Shown piece by piece: positions 8,294 to 16,401 of a stretch of 58,463 bases of DNA. The stretch is from contig NZ_BJOB01000014.1 in NCBI RefSeq assembly GCF_006539985.1, positions 1 to 58,463 of the forward strand. Reading direction: 5' to 3'. Under the pieces are notes generated by a model. It saw only the letters and a list, made by a program, of their open reading frames with translations, did no database searches and was not told the origin of the DNA. This DNA comes from Kurthia gibsonii. GTDB taxonomy: Bacteria > Bacillota > Bacilli > Bacillales_A > Planococcaceae. Each line of letters opens with the position of its first letter. Position 1 is the first letter of the stretch. The translations under genes and the position numbers were made by a program.

Positions 8294-8752
8294 GTGAAAA
8301 ATCTATCGTGGTATATTTCTTTAGGGATTAGTTTTTTAGGTTTCGTGGTCATCAATTATTATTTTACGTTGGGCCCTACTGAAAAAGTTGGAAACTTAAA
8401 TCCCGCTTTCTTTTTAATTGTTTTATTAGTGCCTTTCCTGTGTGTCAGTCTGTTTATTACGTGGAGCGTTGGCGTATCTTTTTTTGAAACAGCAACAAAA
8501 GGTAAGCTGGCATCAGCACTTCTTATTATGGTCGTGATTTTTATTTTAGCAGGCGGTACAGAATATCAATATGTAACAAGCCAAATTGAAGTTTTTGGTG
8601 GAACATGGAATGATCCGAAATCGATTATTTACGGTCGTTCACCGTTTAATAGTTATACAAATGATTGGTATTTTAATGAATCTGTCTTTTTAATCATTCA
8701 TACAATTGCTTTTTCGTTAGGAAGTTTATTCCGGAGTAAAGTGACAGATTAA
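8294..8752 (+). CDS. Four-segment membrane protein of unknown function
   Basis: 152 residues. The GTG start at 8294 follows GGAGGG with seven-base spacing; the in-frame ATG at 8279 lies before the site. Hydrophobic segments lie near 5-23, 37-60, 70-90 and 130-148. The loop after segment three holds an extracellular-looking stretch (WNDPKSIIYGRSPFNSYTN). I do not recognise a family. A terminator follows. Confidence 0.75.
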   Translation: MKNLSWYISLGISFLGFVVINYYFTLGPTEKVGNLNPAFFLIVLLVPFLCVSLFITWSVGVSFFETATKGKLASALLIMVVIFILAGGTEYQYVTSQIEVFGGTWNDPKSIIYGRSPFNSYTNDWYFNESVFLIIHTIAFSLGSLFRSKVTD

Positions 8753-8757
8753 ATAAC

Positions 8758-8792
8758 AAAAAGACTTGGGCCCAGTGCCTAAGTCTTTTTTG
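8758..8792. terminator. Intrinsic terminator
   Basis: Hairpin AAAAGACTTGGGC / GCCTAAGTCTTTTT between convergent genes; A- and T-runs on both sides let it work in either direction. Confidence 0.8.
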
Positions 8793-8797
8793 TGTGC

Positions 8798-9341
8798 TTA
8801 AATATGTTCTGCAATTGCCTCACGAATATCTTGTAGCCATTTTAAGTTTTCGTTAAATTGTCGATTTGCATGTCGGATAATTAATTGAATATAATCAACA
8901 TCTTTTACAGAAGGATGTGAACCAGCTTCAATAATTGAATCGACTCGACTCGCTTACTCTCACGCTCGATTGCCTAATCTAATAGACCAATTACACGTTT
9001 TAAATCAGCATACTTTAAAAATAAAATAGGAATATAGAGACTTTGTACATCTGCTAAATTAATCAAGTTGAATGTTTTATAAATGAGTTCTACCATATAC
9101 GCACGTCCAGCATCTGTAATGGCATAAACGGATTTTTCAGGACGATTTTCTGTATGAATGACTTCGATTTTTTTAATATATCCTTTTTTTCTAACGAGTC
9201 GAAATGATAATAAAGTTTTCCATCACTTAATTTAAAACTTGGATCAATATCAACAATATTTGTGAAGAGCTTTTTGATAAAGTAGGGATGGTAATTATTT
9301 TCAGATAAAATCCCTAAAATAAAAAGTTGAATTAACATCAC
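8798..9341 (-). pseudogene. PadR-family regulator, broken
   Basis: The N-terminal 50 codons read as a PadR winged-helix domain (MMLIQLFILGILSENNYHPY, then SDGKLYYHFDSLEKK). One base is missing in a 7-base homopolymer at about 9184-9190; restoring it continues the frame with IEVIHTENRPEKSVYAITDA and a PadR C-terminal domain. Two further lesions follow: an in-frame TAG near 8975 and an apparent 5-bp duplication (GAGTCGAGTC) near 8939-8948. The last open part ends EAIAEHI at 8801. Three lesions make a single sequencing error unlikely. Confidence 0.75.
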
Positions 9342-9484
9342 TTGATGCCTCCAATAAATGAAATTTACGTCGTCATTTTAATAGTACACGATATTGTAAA
9401 AGGAAACTACAGAAAACAAGATGTTTCTAGCTTGAAACAGTATTTTGTTATATGATAGACAGAGAATTAAGGAGTTGAACGCGT

Positions 9485-10606
9485 GTGTCAAAATGGTATT
9501 CTATTATACCGAAACATCCCATTCAAAGTATTTTAGCATGGGTATTTATTTGCTTTATTCCATTTTATTCCGTATTTAAAAATCAAGATCATACGACGCA
9601 AAGCATTGCAGCAGCCATTCTGATTACATATTTGATTTGTGTGTATTTAGATTTCAAACTACCAAGTGGTTTGACGTATATGTGGCTATCATTTGAGATG
9701 ATTATAAATGCCGTTATGTCGATTTTATATGGCTATTTTTATTTTTCTATTTTTACGTCATTTTTAATTGGACGTATTCGTAGTAAAGTCGGCTTTTATA
9801 TTATGTATGGCTTACACATTGCGGCAACAGTTGGTGCGATTATTGGTGGCTTTTTCATTGAAACGGCTATTTATATTCAGCAAATTCCATTCATGGTTGT
9901 CATCGTGTTCGGTACGATTTTAGCACCATTCTATTTATTCAGCCGTACACAGAGTGACCGCTTAGAAAATAAGTTGAAATCAGCAGAGAATCGTATTTCT
10001 GAATTAAGTGTTGTAGAAGAAAGACAACGAATTGCACGTGACTTACATGATACACTTGGACAGAAATTATCAATGATTGGTCTTAAACTCGATTTAGCGA
10101 TTCGTTTAGTTGATAAAAATCAAGAACAAGCGAAAAATGAGCTATCAGATATTCGTAAAACGGCAAGTATGGCATTAAAAGAAGTGCGTGAAATGGTATC
10201 CGATATGAAAAAAATAAAAATTGAAGATGAATTATTGCATGTCCAACAGATTTTAGAAATTGCTAATATCGATTTAAAAGTTAAAGGAAAATTAAAACTT
10301 GAAGAAGTACCACTCATTTTAGAAAATACATTAAGTATGTGTTTAAAAGAAGTCGTTAATAATATCGTGCGTCATAGTCAAGCAAAAAAATGTACGATTC
10401 GTATTGAACAAACAGATAAAGAAATTCGTATGACGATTTCAGATGATGGTATTGGTTATAATCAAGAGCAAGGTGAGCAGGGGAATGGAATTAAAGGCAT
10501 CCAAGAACGGATTCAATTCGTCAATGGTACAGTGAAGTTTGAACAAAACAAAGGAACAACGGTTACAATCATTGTACCTTTTGTTATTGTGTATCAGGAA
10601 ATATAA
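9485..10606 (+). CDS. DesK/LiaS-like sensor histidine kinase without adjacent response regulator
   Basis: 373 residues. The GTG start follows AAGGAG. Five or so membrane segments (about 12-155) resemble the DesK membrane sensor. A HisKA_3 dimerisation domain follows with phospho-acceptor His188 in RIARDLHDTLGQKLSM. The HATPase_c domain has N-box CLKEVVNNIVRHSQA and G-boxes DDGIG and GNGIKGIQERI. Such kinases normally sit next to a NarL-type regulator (DesR). Here a terminator follows at once and no regulator gene exists in the window. The signal is unknown; DesK itself senses membrane fluidity. Confidence 0.85.
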   Translation: MSKWYSIIPKHPIQSILAWVFICFIPFYSVFKNQDHTTQSIAAAILITYLICVYLDFKLPSGLTYMWLSFEMIINAVMSILYGYFYFSIFTSFLIGRIRSKVGFYIMYGLHIAATVGAIIGGFFIETAIYIQQIPFMVVIVFGTILAPFYLFSRTQSDRLENKLKSAENRISELSVVEERQRIARDLHDTLGQKLSMIGLKLDLAIRLVDKNQEQAKNELSDIRKTASMALKEVREMVSDMKKIKIEDELLHVQQILEIANIDLKVKGKLKLEEVPLILENTLSMCLKEVVNNIVRHSQAKKCTIRIEQTDKEIRMTISDDGIGYNQEQGEQGNGIKGIQERIQFVNGTVKFEQNKGTTVTIIVPFVIVYQEI

Positions 10607-10608
10607 AG

Positions 10609-10645
10609 AAATGAGGGGCGCAGAAAAGCGTACCTCATTTTTTTA
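10609..10645 (+). terminator. Intrinsic terminator
   Basis: Stem AAATGAGG..CGC / GCG..CCTCATTT with a T-run directly after the kinase gene. Confidence 0.75.
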
Positions 10646-10652
10646 TATTAAA

Positions 10653-10683
10653 TGCAAACTTTTTATAGAAGGACATACGTCTA
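10653..10683 (+). promoter_or_regulatory. Candidate ECF (SigV-type) promoter
   Basis: TGCAAAC, about 18 bases, then CGTCTA, 35 bases before the sigV start. This resembles the GAAAC/CGTC form used by SigV-group ECF factors, which activate their own genes. Spacing is slightly long, so this is a candidate. Confidence 0.5.
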
Positions 10684-10717
10684 TTACACGTATACAAACA
10701 TAGAAGGAGCCCTTAGC

Positions 10718-11227
10718 ATGAAATTTACGCGTAAAAAGCTACACTACGATGATCAGCTGATCCAATTAATCGAACGCTATCAAAACGATTTTTATCGCCT
10801 TGCTTATAGTTATACAAAAAATGAGCAAGATGCATTGGACGTCGTACAAGATAGTATCCAAAAAGCAATGCAGTCTTATGAAAAGCTAATCGAAAAAGAA
10901 AAATTAAAAAGTTGGTTTTATAAAATTGTTGTACATACATCACTCGATTTTTTAAGAAAACATAAACGAGTTCAAGTGATGGAAGATGAACAATTACAAG
11001 CGAATCAAAGAAATTTTCATGATGCTTATGAAAATGTTGATTTAGAGCACGCGCTTGACGACTTACCGACGATTTATCGTGAAGTTGTAATTTTACGATT
11101 CTTTGAAGACTTAAAAATTGAAGACATTGCTTTTATTTTAGAAGAAAATACAAATACGATTAAAACACGTTTATATAAGGCATTACGCCTATTACGTGCT
11201 GATTTAAAAACGGAGGAGGAATTCTAA
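10718..11227 (+). CDS. sigV: ECF sigma factor SigV
   Basis: 169 residues. The start is the ATG after AGAAGGAG, which shortens the longest frame. Sigma region 2 (YQNDFYRLAYSYTKNEQDAL, VVQDSIQKAMQSYE, LKSWFYKIVVHTSLDFLRKH) and region 4 (IYREVVILRFFEDLKIEDIA, ENTNTIKTRLYKALRLLR) are close to B. subtilis SigV. SigV drives lysozyme-resistance genes. It is followed one base later by rsiV, the usual sigV-rsiV pair. No oatA or dlt target lies in the window. Confidence 0.88.
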   Translation: MKFTRKKLHYDDQLIQLIERYQNDFYRLAYSYTKNEQDALDVVQDSIQKAMQSYEKLIEKEKLKSWFYKIVVHTSLDFLRKHKRVQVMEDEQLQANQRNFHDAYENVDLEHALDDLPTIYREVVILRFFEDLKIEDIAFILEENTNTIKTRLYKALRLLRADLKTEEEF

Positions 11228-11228
11228 T

Positions 11229-12089
11229 ATGAATCCAAAATTAAAAAAAGAGCGAACAGCTTATAAAAATACACCGATTCCACCAGAACTACAACAAATG
11301 GTGAGAAAAGAATTAGGGACAAAGAAGAAAAACTATCGTCCGTATTGGATGAGTGCAGCAATTGCAGCAGCTATTATTGCTTTATTCGTTACATTAAATA
11401 CTAATGCATCAGTTGCACGTGCGATGGGAGGAATGCCTGTCGTTGGTCATGTGTTCCAAGCGATGACGTTCCAATATGAAGATGAACAGTATGCAGCAGA
11501 CATTAAAACACCAAAAGTACGAGACTTAGAAAATAAAGACGTTGAACAAACATTGAATGAAAAATATGAAAAAGAAGCAAAAGAGCAATATACAAAGTTT
11601 GAACAACGTATGAAAGCATTAAAAGGTGAAGGACATGCGAGTGTAACAAGTGATTATCGTGTATTACAAGATACAAAACAATTACTTGTAATTGAACGTG
11701 AAACAACGGAGACAGAAGCAAGTAGTGCAACAACATTACAGTATGATGTAGTAGATCCTACATTAAAACAAGTGATTACATTACCGTCACTATTTAAAAA
11801 TAAAGACTATGTTCAAGTGATTTCAGATGAAATTAAGCAACAAATGAAAAAACAAATGGCTGATAGCAAAGGCGAAAAAGTCTATTTTATTAAAGGGATG
11901 AACTCAGAATCAACAGATGGTTTTGATCAAATTCAAGCAAATCAATCGTTCTATATTAACAAGAAACATGAATTAGTTATTTCATTCAACGAATATGAAG
12001 TAGCTCCAGGTAGTATGGGACCAGTGAAATTTGTTATTCCAACAAAAGCTATTCAATCATTACTTGTATCAAACCAATATATTCGATAA
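11229..12089 (+). CDS. rsiV: Anti-sigma-V factor RsiV
   Basis: 286 residues, the length of RsiV. An N-terminal cytoplasmic sigma-binding part (about 1-38) is followed by one membrane segment (about 40-58) and an extracellular region ending in FNEYEVAPGSMGPVKFVIP and LLVSNQYIR, almost the same wording as the B. subtilis C-terminus. Known biology: RsiV binds lysozyme directly, is cut by signal peptidase and then by an intramembrane protease, and frees SigV. The segment ASVARAMGG after the membrane span is a plausible cleavage zone. Its start is one base after the sigV stop. Confidence 0.88.
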   Translation: MNPKLKKERTAYKNTPIPPELQQMVRKELGTKKKNYRPYWMSAAIAAAIIALFVTLNTNASVARAMGGMPVVGHVFQAMTFQYEDEQYAADIKTPKVRDLENKDVEQTLNEKYEKEAKEQYTKFEQRMKALKGEGHASVTSDYRVLQDTKQLLVIERETTETEASSATTLQYDVVDPTLKQVITLPSLFKNKDYVQVISDEIKQQMKKQMADSKGEKVYFIKGMNSESTDGFDQIQANQSFYINKKHELVISFNEYEVAPGSMGPVKFVIPTKAIQSLLVSNQYIR

Positions 12090-12100
12090 ATTCAAACGCA

Positions 12101-12136
12101 AACCTATCACTTCTTAAAACAAGTGATAGGTTTTTA
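12101..12136 (+). terminator. Terminator of sigV-rsiV
   Basis: Stem ACCTATCACTT / AAGTGATAGGT followed by a T-run. Confidence 0.85.
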
Positions 12137-12217
12137 TATTACATATTTATTTTAAATATAAATAAACCTCTCTAGTCTATATATAAAAATTAAAAAAACG
12201 TACTAAAGAAAAGCACA

Positions 12218-12246
12218 TTGACAATCATTTAAAAAGTATTTAATAT
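12218..12246 (+). promoter_or_regulatory. Promoter of the LmrA-type repressor gene
   Basis: TTGACA, 17-base spacer, TAATAT; near consensus for sigma-A, and just upstream of the operator-like site. Confidence 0.7.
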
Positions 12247-12253
12247 CATTAAT

Positions 12254-12271
12254 TAGACCAATCACTATAAT
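12254..12271 (-). promoter_or_regulatory. LmrA/QdoR-type operator
   Basis: The minus strand reads ATTATAGTGATTGGTCTA. It fits the B. subtilis LmrA/QdoR box as I recall it (AWTATAtagaNYGgTCTA) at all upper-case positions. It lies just downstream of the -10, 16 bases before the start codon, which suggests autorepression. Confidence 0.65.
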
Positions 12272-12287
12272 TTCGAGGTGCCTTACG

Positions 12288-12869
12288 ATGACAAGTAAAA
12301 ATCAATCACGTGAACGAATTTTACAAACAGCTACGCGTCTTTTTCATATGAATGGTTATCATGCAACAGGATTAAATCAGATTATTAAAGAGAGCGGTGC
12401 GCCAAAAGGTTCGCTCTATTACCACTTCCCAAATGGTAAAGAACAGTTAGCGAGCGAAGCAATCGAACGATTCGGTGCGATGGTTGCCGCAAATATTTTA
12501 GAAGACACACAAAACGAAGTAGAGCCATTAAAAGCTTTTCAAGCACATATTTTAAAAATTGCAGATAAATTTGCAGTGGTTGAAAATATACCGCTTTGTG
12601 CAGATTCATTGCCAATTGGATTGATGGCTGCCGAAACAGCATTAGTGAATGAACGTCTTCGTTTAAAATGTGAAGCTGTTTTTGAACGTTTTGAAGAAAT
12701 TTATATTGAAAAACTAGTAGCATCTGATTATTCAAAAGAACAAGCTCGTTTAATTAGCAGTACATTGAATGCGTTGATTGAGGGGGCAGTAACACTTAGC
12801 CTCACTAAAAAATCAAATCAACCACTTCAAGATATCGTAAAAATGTTACCTTTATTATTACAAAAATAG
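12288..12869 (+). CDS. lmrA: TetR-family repressor, LmrA/QdoR type
   Basis: 193 residues. The N-terminal HTH (RERILQTATRLFHMNGYHAT then GLNQIIKESGAPKGSLYYHF) is nearly the wording of B. subtilis LmrA and QdoR. The C-terminal domain keeps their marks (PIGLMAAETALVNERLR, LNALIEGAVTLSLTKKS). LmrA represses its own operon with the multidrug exporter gene lmrB; QdoR responds to flavonoids. Here the exporter is only a stump directly after this gene, so the repressor may now control other targets. Confidence 0.82.
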   Translation: MTSKNQSRERILQTATRLFHMNGYHATGLNQIIKESGAPKGSLYYHFPNGKEQLASEAIERFGAMVAANILEDTQNEVEPLKAFQAHILKIADKFAVVENIPLCADSLPIGLMAAETALVNERLRLKCEAVFERFEEIYIEKLVASDYSKEQARLISSTLNALIEGAVTLSLTKKSNQPLQDIVKMLPLLLQK

Positions 12870-13057
12870 TAGCTGGAACAGCAGTTGCGATTACTTTAAT
12901 GGTACAGGGTCAAAAAATCTTCATGTCTGAAAATCCACAATCAGCACCAACAGAGATGATTGCAGCTGGAACAAACCATGTATTCCATTATATTGCTGGA
13001 ATTGCGTTAATTGGCTTCATCTCAACATTCTTTGTAAAACGTGTGCATGTTGAATAA
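12869..13057 (+). pseudogene. C-terminal remnant of an MFS (LmrB-like) multidrug exporter
   Basis: About 62 codons open without a start, beginning right at the stop of the repressor gene: IVAGTAVAITLM, then a loop (SENPQSAPTEMIAAGTNHVF), one membrane segment and the tail FFVKRVHVE. This is the last helix and tail of a DHA2/14-TMS exporter. In B. subtilis lmrB directly follows lmrA. A deletion seems to have removed about 85-90% of lmrB and joined its end to lmrA. Confidence 0.7.
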
Positions 13058-13110
13058 CGACTAGATGTGATACAATCGTAAAAGATGTGTTACATATAGG
13101 AGTAGATAGA

Positions 13111-13584
13111 ATGAAAAGAAGATGGATGATCTTTATCTCGATACTTGTTGTTATTGGAATTGCTGCTTGGAATATGTACAATCAGAATCAAAAACAACAA
13201 AGAGCCACAGAAGATATTCTGAATCACGTACAACAAGTAGATGAGGTAACGATTTCAAATGGTGAAAAAAGCATGACTTTTAAAGGGAAAGAAGCAACAC
13301 CTTTTATTGAGTCTACACCACTTGTTCATATTGAAAAGTATGAACGAACAGACCATAATTATTTTGAGAAAGAGCCACGCTTTATTGTGAGTTATAAAGT
13401 AAAGGGTAAAACACTTTACGTAGTAGAACTGCTACAATTGAAAAAGAAGTTACCGAATGATCGGTTGAATGACTTTTTAATGAATGAACATTTACTTGTG
13501 AAGTGGCAAGGCTACCCAATGATGTTCTCACAACATGAAGCGATTCAGCGTTTAGTAGATGCATTTAATGCGAAAGAAAAATAA
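13111..13584 (+). CDS. Membrane-anchored protein of unknown function
   Basis: 157 residues. The start at 13111 follows TAGGAG with eight-base spacing. One N-terminal membrane anchor (about 4-22) precedes a soluble, mostly beta-looking extracellular part with motifs DEVTISNGEKSMTF and FIVSYKVKGKTLYVVELLQL. There is no lipobox or sortase motif. I do not recognise the family. The stop codon lies at the edge of repeat copy B, which provides the terminator. Confidence 0.7.
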   Translation: MKRRWMIFISILVVIGIAAWNMYNQNQKQQRATEDILNHVQQVDEVTISNGEKSMTFKGKEATPFIESTPLVHIEKYERTDHNYFEKEPRFIVSYKVKGKTLYVVELLQLKKKLPNDRLNDFLMNEHLLVKWQGYPMMFSQHEAIQRLVDAFNAKEK

Positions 13585-13719
13585 AACAAGCTGAGACAAA
13601 ATATCTCACTAAGAGTTCACAAAGAAAAACTAGAATCGCACCAAAGCGCGATTCTAGTTTTTCTTATGCTTATATGATGTGGGATGGTGTTTTTTACACC
13701 GATATCCCAGCTTGTTTTT
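13583..13719. repeat. Dispersed intergenic repeat, copy B (inverted relative to copy A)
   Basis: About 137 bp with terminal inverted repeats AAACAAGCTGAGACA (left) and ATCCCAGCTTGTTT (right). The central perfect hairpin CTAGAATCGC / GCGATTCTAG is flanked by AAAAA and TTTTT. It fills the whole gap between two convergent stop codons, so it acts as their shared terminator. Copy A is at 5588-5724. Confidence 0.75.
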
Positions 13720-13720
13720 G

Positions 13721-14173
13721 CTATGTAAGATTTGCTGGTACTTGAATATGTTCATAAGCTTGTTGGATCTTTTGTGGTTTACCCTCTGCATTGACCATCA
13801 CTTGTAAAATCATTTGTTGTAGTGCATCTTCATCGCAATGCAGTAAGCGACTTAACAATTCGTCATGTAACTGTGCGCCAAAATATAAATAAGCAATTGC
13901 ACGATATGGCTCTTGGGTTGCTGGAAGTGGTGCAGCTTTCATCGCATACTCGATATGCTTTTGCATAATCTTTCTAAACAACAAGTCGGGTTGTTCAATT
14001 GACCAGTGCGCATTCAAACAAGCTGTCTGGCTCTGTTCTAAAATAGAAAGTGCTGTCTGCTCATCACCTACATACAAATAGAGAATTTTATATAGCATGT
14101 GACGATTATTTTGTAATATCTGCTCAACCATACGCTGCTGTTTTTTTCGCTTTGAAAACCATCTTCTCACCAC
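13721..14173 (-). CDS. Small sigma-70-like protein, degenerate
   Basis: About 150 residues from the first of two adjacent GTG codons, six bases after AAAGGAGGG. The segment HMLYKILYLYVGDEQTALSI and following helix resemble sigma-70 region 2 of ECF factors. The C-terminal half (DELLSRLLHCDEDALQQMIL) could be a worn region 4. Promoter-binding residues are not recognisable, so a real sigma function is doubtful. It could be a regulator derived from a sigma factor. Confidence 0.5.
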   Translation of the reverse strand: MVRRWFSKRKKQQRMVEQILQNNRHMLYKILYLYVGDEQTALSILEQSQTACLNAHWSIEQPDLLFRKIMQKHIEYAMKAAPLPATQEPYRAIAYLYFGAQLHDELLSRLLHCDEDALQQMILQVMVNAEGKPQKIQQAYEHIQVPANLT

Positions 14174-14322
14174 AAGAGTCCCTCCTTTATACATTAGACG
14201 CATGAACCAAGCAAAAAGTTTGCACTTAATACGGTATTTTGTGTCTGGTGCATAATGGATTTACGTGGAATCGAGCGATATGCTATGATACAAGTAATTC
14301 GTTTTGAAAGGAAGATTTATAG

Positions 14323-14967
14323 ATGAAATCGCCATTTACATTTGAACACACTGCACCAAAAGAACAAGAAGCAGGAAAGTTATATCCAGCCGTTTTCTTG
14401 TTACATGGTATGGGAAGTAACGAGAAGGATTTACCAGGCTTATTAACAGAACTTCAAGATGAATACCATATTTTCAGCTTGCGTGGACCAATTACACAAG
14501 CACCTGGTTATGCGTTCTTCATTGATGAAGATTTCGGCAAACCAGATCGTCAAATTTTCGATAAAATCGTCTTACATATTCAAGCATTTATTGAAGAAGC
14601 CATTCAAACGTATTCAATTGATGCAACAAAAGTTTTCGTACTCGGTTTTAGCCAAGGTGCAGCATTAGCTGAAACATTACCATTTGTTTTAGGAGTAGAA
14701 CGCTTAGCTGGAGCCATCGCATTAAGTGGTTATTTACCAGGACATGTCAAAGAAGAATATAGTAAACGTAGCGTTGTATCGCTACCAGTCTTTATTTCAC
14801 ATGGTAAGATGGACTATGTACTACCATATCAATGGGGTGAAGAAGCACGCGACTTCTATAAAGACCAACAAGCTAATGTAACATTTATGGCATTTGAAGA
14901 CGGTCACGGTGTTACACCTGAAGTACAACGTGAAATTATTCGTTTCTTAAAACAACATATATCTTAA
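14323..14967 (+). CDS. Carboxylesterase/phospholipase-family alpha/beta hydrolase
   Basis: 214 residues, full length for the esterase/phospholipase (Abhydrolase_2) family. The oxyanion segment LLHGMGSNEKDLPGL, the nucleophile elbow GFSQGAALA (Ser near residue 110), the acid in ISHGKMDYVLPYQWGEEA and the His in FEDGHGVTPEVQREI form a complete triad. It probably hydrolyses short-chain or lysophospholipid esters in the cytoplasm. GAAAGGAAG precedes the ATG. The gene stands alone. Confidence 0.85.
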   Translation: MKSPFTFEHTAPKEQEAGKLYPAVFLLHGMGSNEKDLPGLLTELQDEYHIFSLRGPITQAPGYAFFIDEDFGKPDRQIFDKIVLHIQAFIEEAIQTYSIDATKVFVLGFSQGAALAETLPFVLGVERLAGAIALSGYLPGHVKEEYSKRSVVSLPVFISHGKMDYVLPYQWGEEARDFYKDQQANVTFMAFEDGHGVTPEVQREIIRFLKQHIS

Positions 14968-14979
14968 TAAATGAATCAC

Positions 14980-15008
14980 TTGACATTCTATTTTCTATGG
15001 AATAAGAT
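14980..15008 (+). promoter_or_regulatory. Promoter of the trpDCFBA leader
   Basis: TTGACA, 17-base spacer, TAAGAT, immediately before the T-box leader. Confidence 0.7.
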
Positions 15009-15014
15009 GTAAGC

Positions 15015-15330
15015 AATACTTTTGAACGTATATGAGCAGAAGGCACTGAGAGCAGTGTCAGTCTCATCAAAATAGCAGAGCCGAGAAATTGAAGAGTAAG
15101 AGTAGTAGTATAGTTAAGCTAGTTATAGAGAATCAGTGGTTGGTGAAAACTGATCTAGTCGCTATATGAATGGACTTATGAGAGTATCTATGAACCATTT
15201 TGTAGTAGTAGATAACGAATCATCCTCGTTACGGATGTCGAGATCAGATTGTTTAGCAATCTGAAATTGAGGTGGCACCGCGAATAATATCGTCCTCATG
15301 AAGGTTTTTTCCTTCATGGGGACTTTTTTT
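15015..15330 (+). promoter_or_regulatory. Tryptophan T-box leader of trpDCFBA
   Basis: Stem I carries the distal-loop segment CAGTGGTTGGTGAAAACTG and, on its 3' side, a specifier loop with UGG (Trp) at 15171-15173. The T-box sequence AATTGAGGTGGCACCGCG lies at 15265-15282. The competing terminator GTCCTCATGAAGG / CCTTCATGGGGAC ends in a long T-run at 15323-15329. Uncharged tRNA-Trp should allow readthrough into trpD. Confidence 0.93.
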
Positions 15331-15375
15331 ATTTCTTTCAAAAGTAAAGTTGAGTTGAGGAGAGTGGAGAAGTGT

Positions 15376-16401
15376 ATGAAAGCATTCATTGAAAAAGTGG
15401 AACAGAGAGAACACTTAACAAATCAAGAAATGACGATTGCAGCACATAAGATGTTGGATGAACAAACACCCGAACAAGAGATTATGTCGTTCTTAGTAGC
15501 ACTAGCTAAAAAAGGAGAGACAGCACAAGAACTCGCTGCTCTCGCTAAAACGATGAAAGAACATGCAAATGAAGTTCAAGGTGTACAGTCACTAGCTTAT
15601 TTAGATAACTGTGGAACGGGTGGCGATGGTTTAAAAAGTTTTAATATCAGTACAACAGCCGCTTTTGTCTTAGCTGCTTGTGATGTTCCAATCGCAAAAC
15701 ATGGTAATCGAAAAGTATCGAGTGCTTCTGGCAGTACAGACTTATTAGAAGAACTAGGCATTCCAGCTACGATGGACTTGTCAAAAGTAAGTCCTTTATT
15801 AAAACAAGAGAAATTAGCTTTTATTTTCGCACCTGCTGCGCACCCAAAATTAAAGCGAATTGGACAAATTCGAAGTCAATTAGGAACACCTACAATTTTT
15901 AATCTAGTGGGTCCTCTTGTGAATCCTGTTGATTTAACGTATCAACTAACAGGCATTAATCGTCCTGATTTTGTCATTCCCTATGCAGAAGTTTTAAAGA
16001 AGTTAGGAAGAAAACGTGCATTAGTCGTTAGTGGTGAACAAGGAATGGATGAAGCCTCACTTTGCGGCGAAACGACATGCGCCTTACTCGATGAGGGCGA
16101 AATTATTTCGTTTACCATTACCGCACAAGAAATTGGCTTACCCGAGTATCCACTCGAAGCAATTAAAGGTGGTACGCCAGTTGAAAATGCCAGAATATTA
16201 GAACAATTGTTACTTGGTAAAAAGGATGCTTATTATGATGCAGTACTTTTTAATGCGGGACTTGGTTTATATGCAGCTGGTAAAGTACAGACGATTCAAG
16301 AAGGAATTCATCGTGCAAACCAAGCGATTGAACAAGGAAAAGCATATGAAAAATTACAAGCAGTTCGACAGTACCATCAACGACTGGAGATGACGAAATG
16401 A
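15376..16401 (+). CDS. trpD: Anthranilate phosphoribosyltransferase
   Basis: 341 residues, starting at the ATG after GGAG, not the longer frame that begins in the T-box terminator. It transfers phosphoribose from PRPP to anthranilate. Marks: CGTGGDGLKSFNISTTAAF near residues 78-96, KHGNRKVSSASGS, GTPTIFNLVGPLVNP and VVSGEQGMDEASL. It is the first gene of this operon, where trpE would normally come first. It overlaps trpC by four bases. Confidence 0.95.
   Translation: MKAFIEKVEQREHLTNQEMTIAAHKMLDEQTPEQEIMSFLVALAKKGETAQELAALAKTMKEHANEVQGVQSLAYLDNCGTGGDGLKSFNISTTAAFVLAACDVPIAKHGNRKVSSASGSTDLLEELGIPATMDLSKVSPLLKQEKLAFIFAPAAHPKLKRIGQIRSQLGTPTIFNLVGPLVNPVDLTYQLTGINRPDFVIPYAEVLKKLGRKRALVVSGEQGMDEASLCGETTCALLDEGEIISFTITAQEIGLPEYPLEAIKGGTPVENARILEQLLLGKKDAYYDAVLFNAGLGLYAAGKVQTIQEGIHRANQAIEQGKAYEKLQAVRQYHQRLEMTK

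Noticed and set aside
15298-15375. Extended N-terminus of TrpD
   Set aside because: It begins within the T-box terminator; the ATG at 15376 has a good ribosome site and gives normal length.
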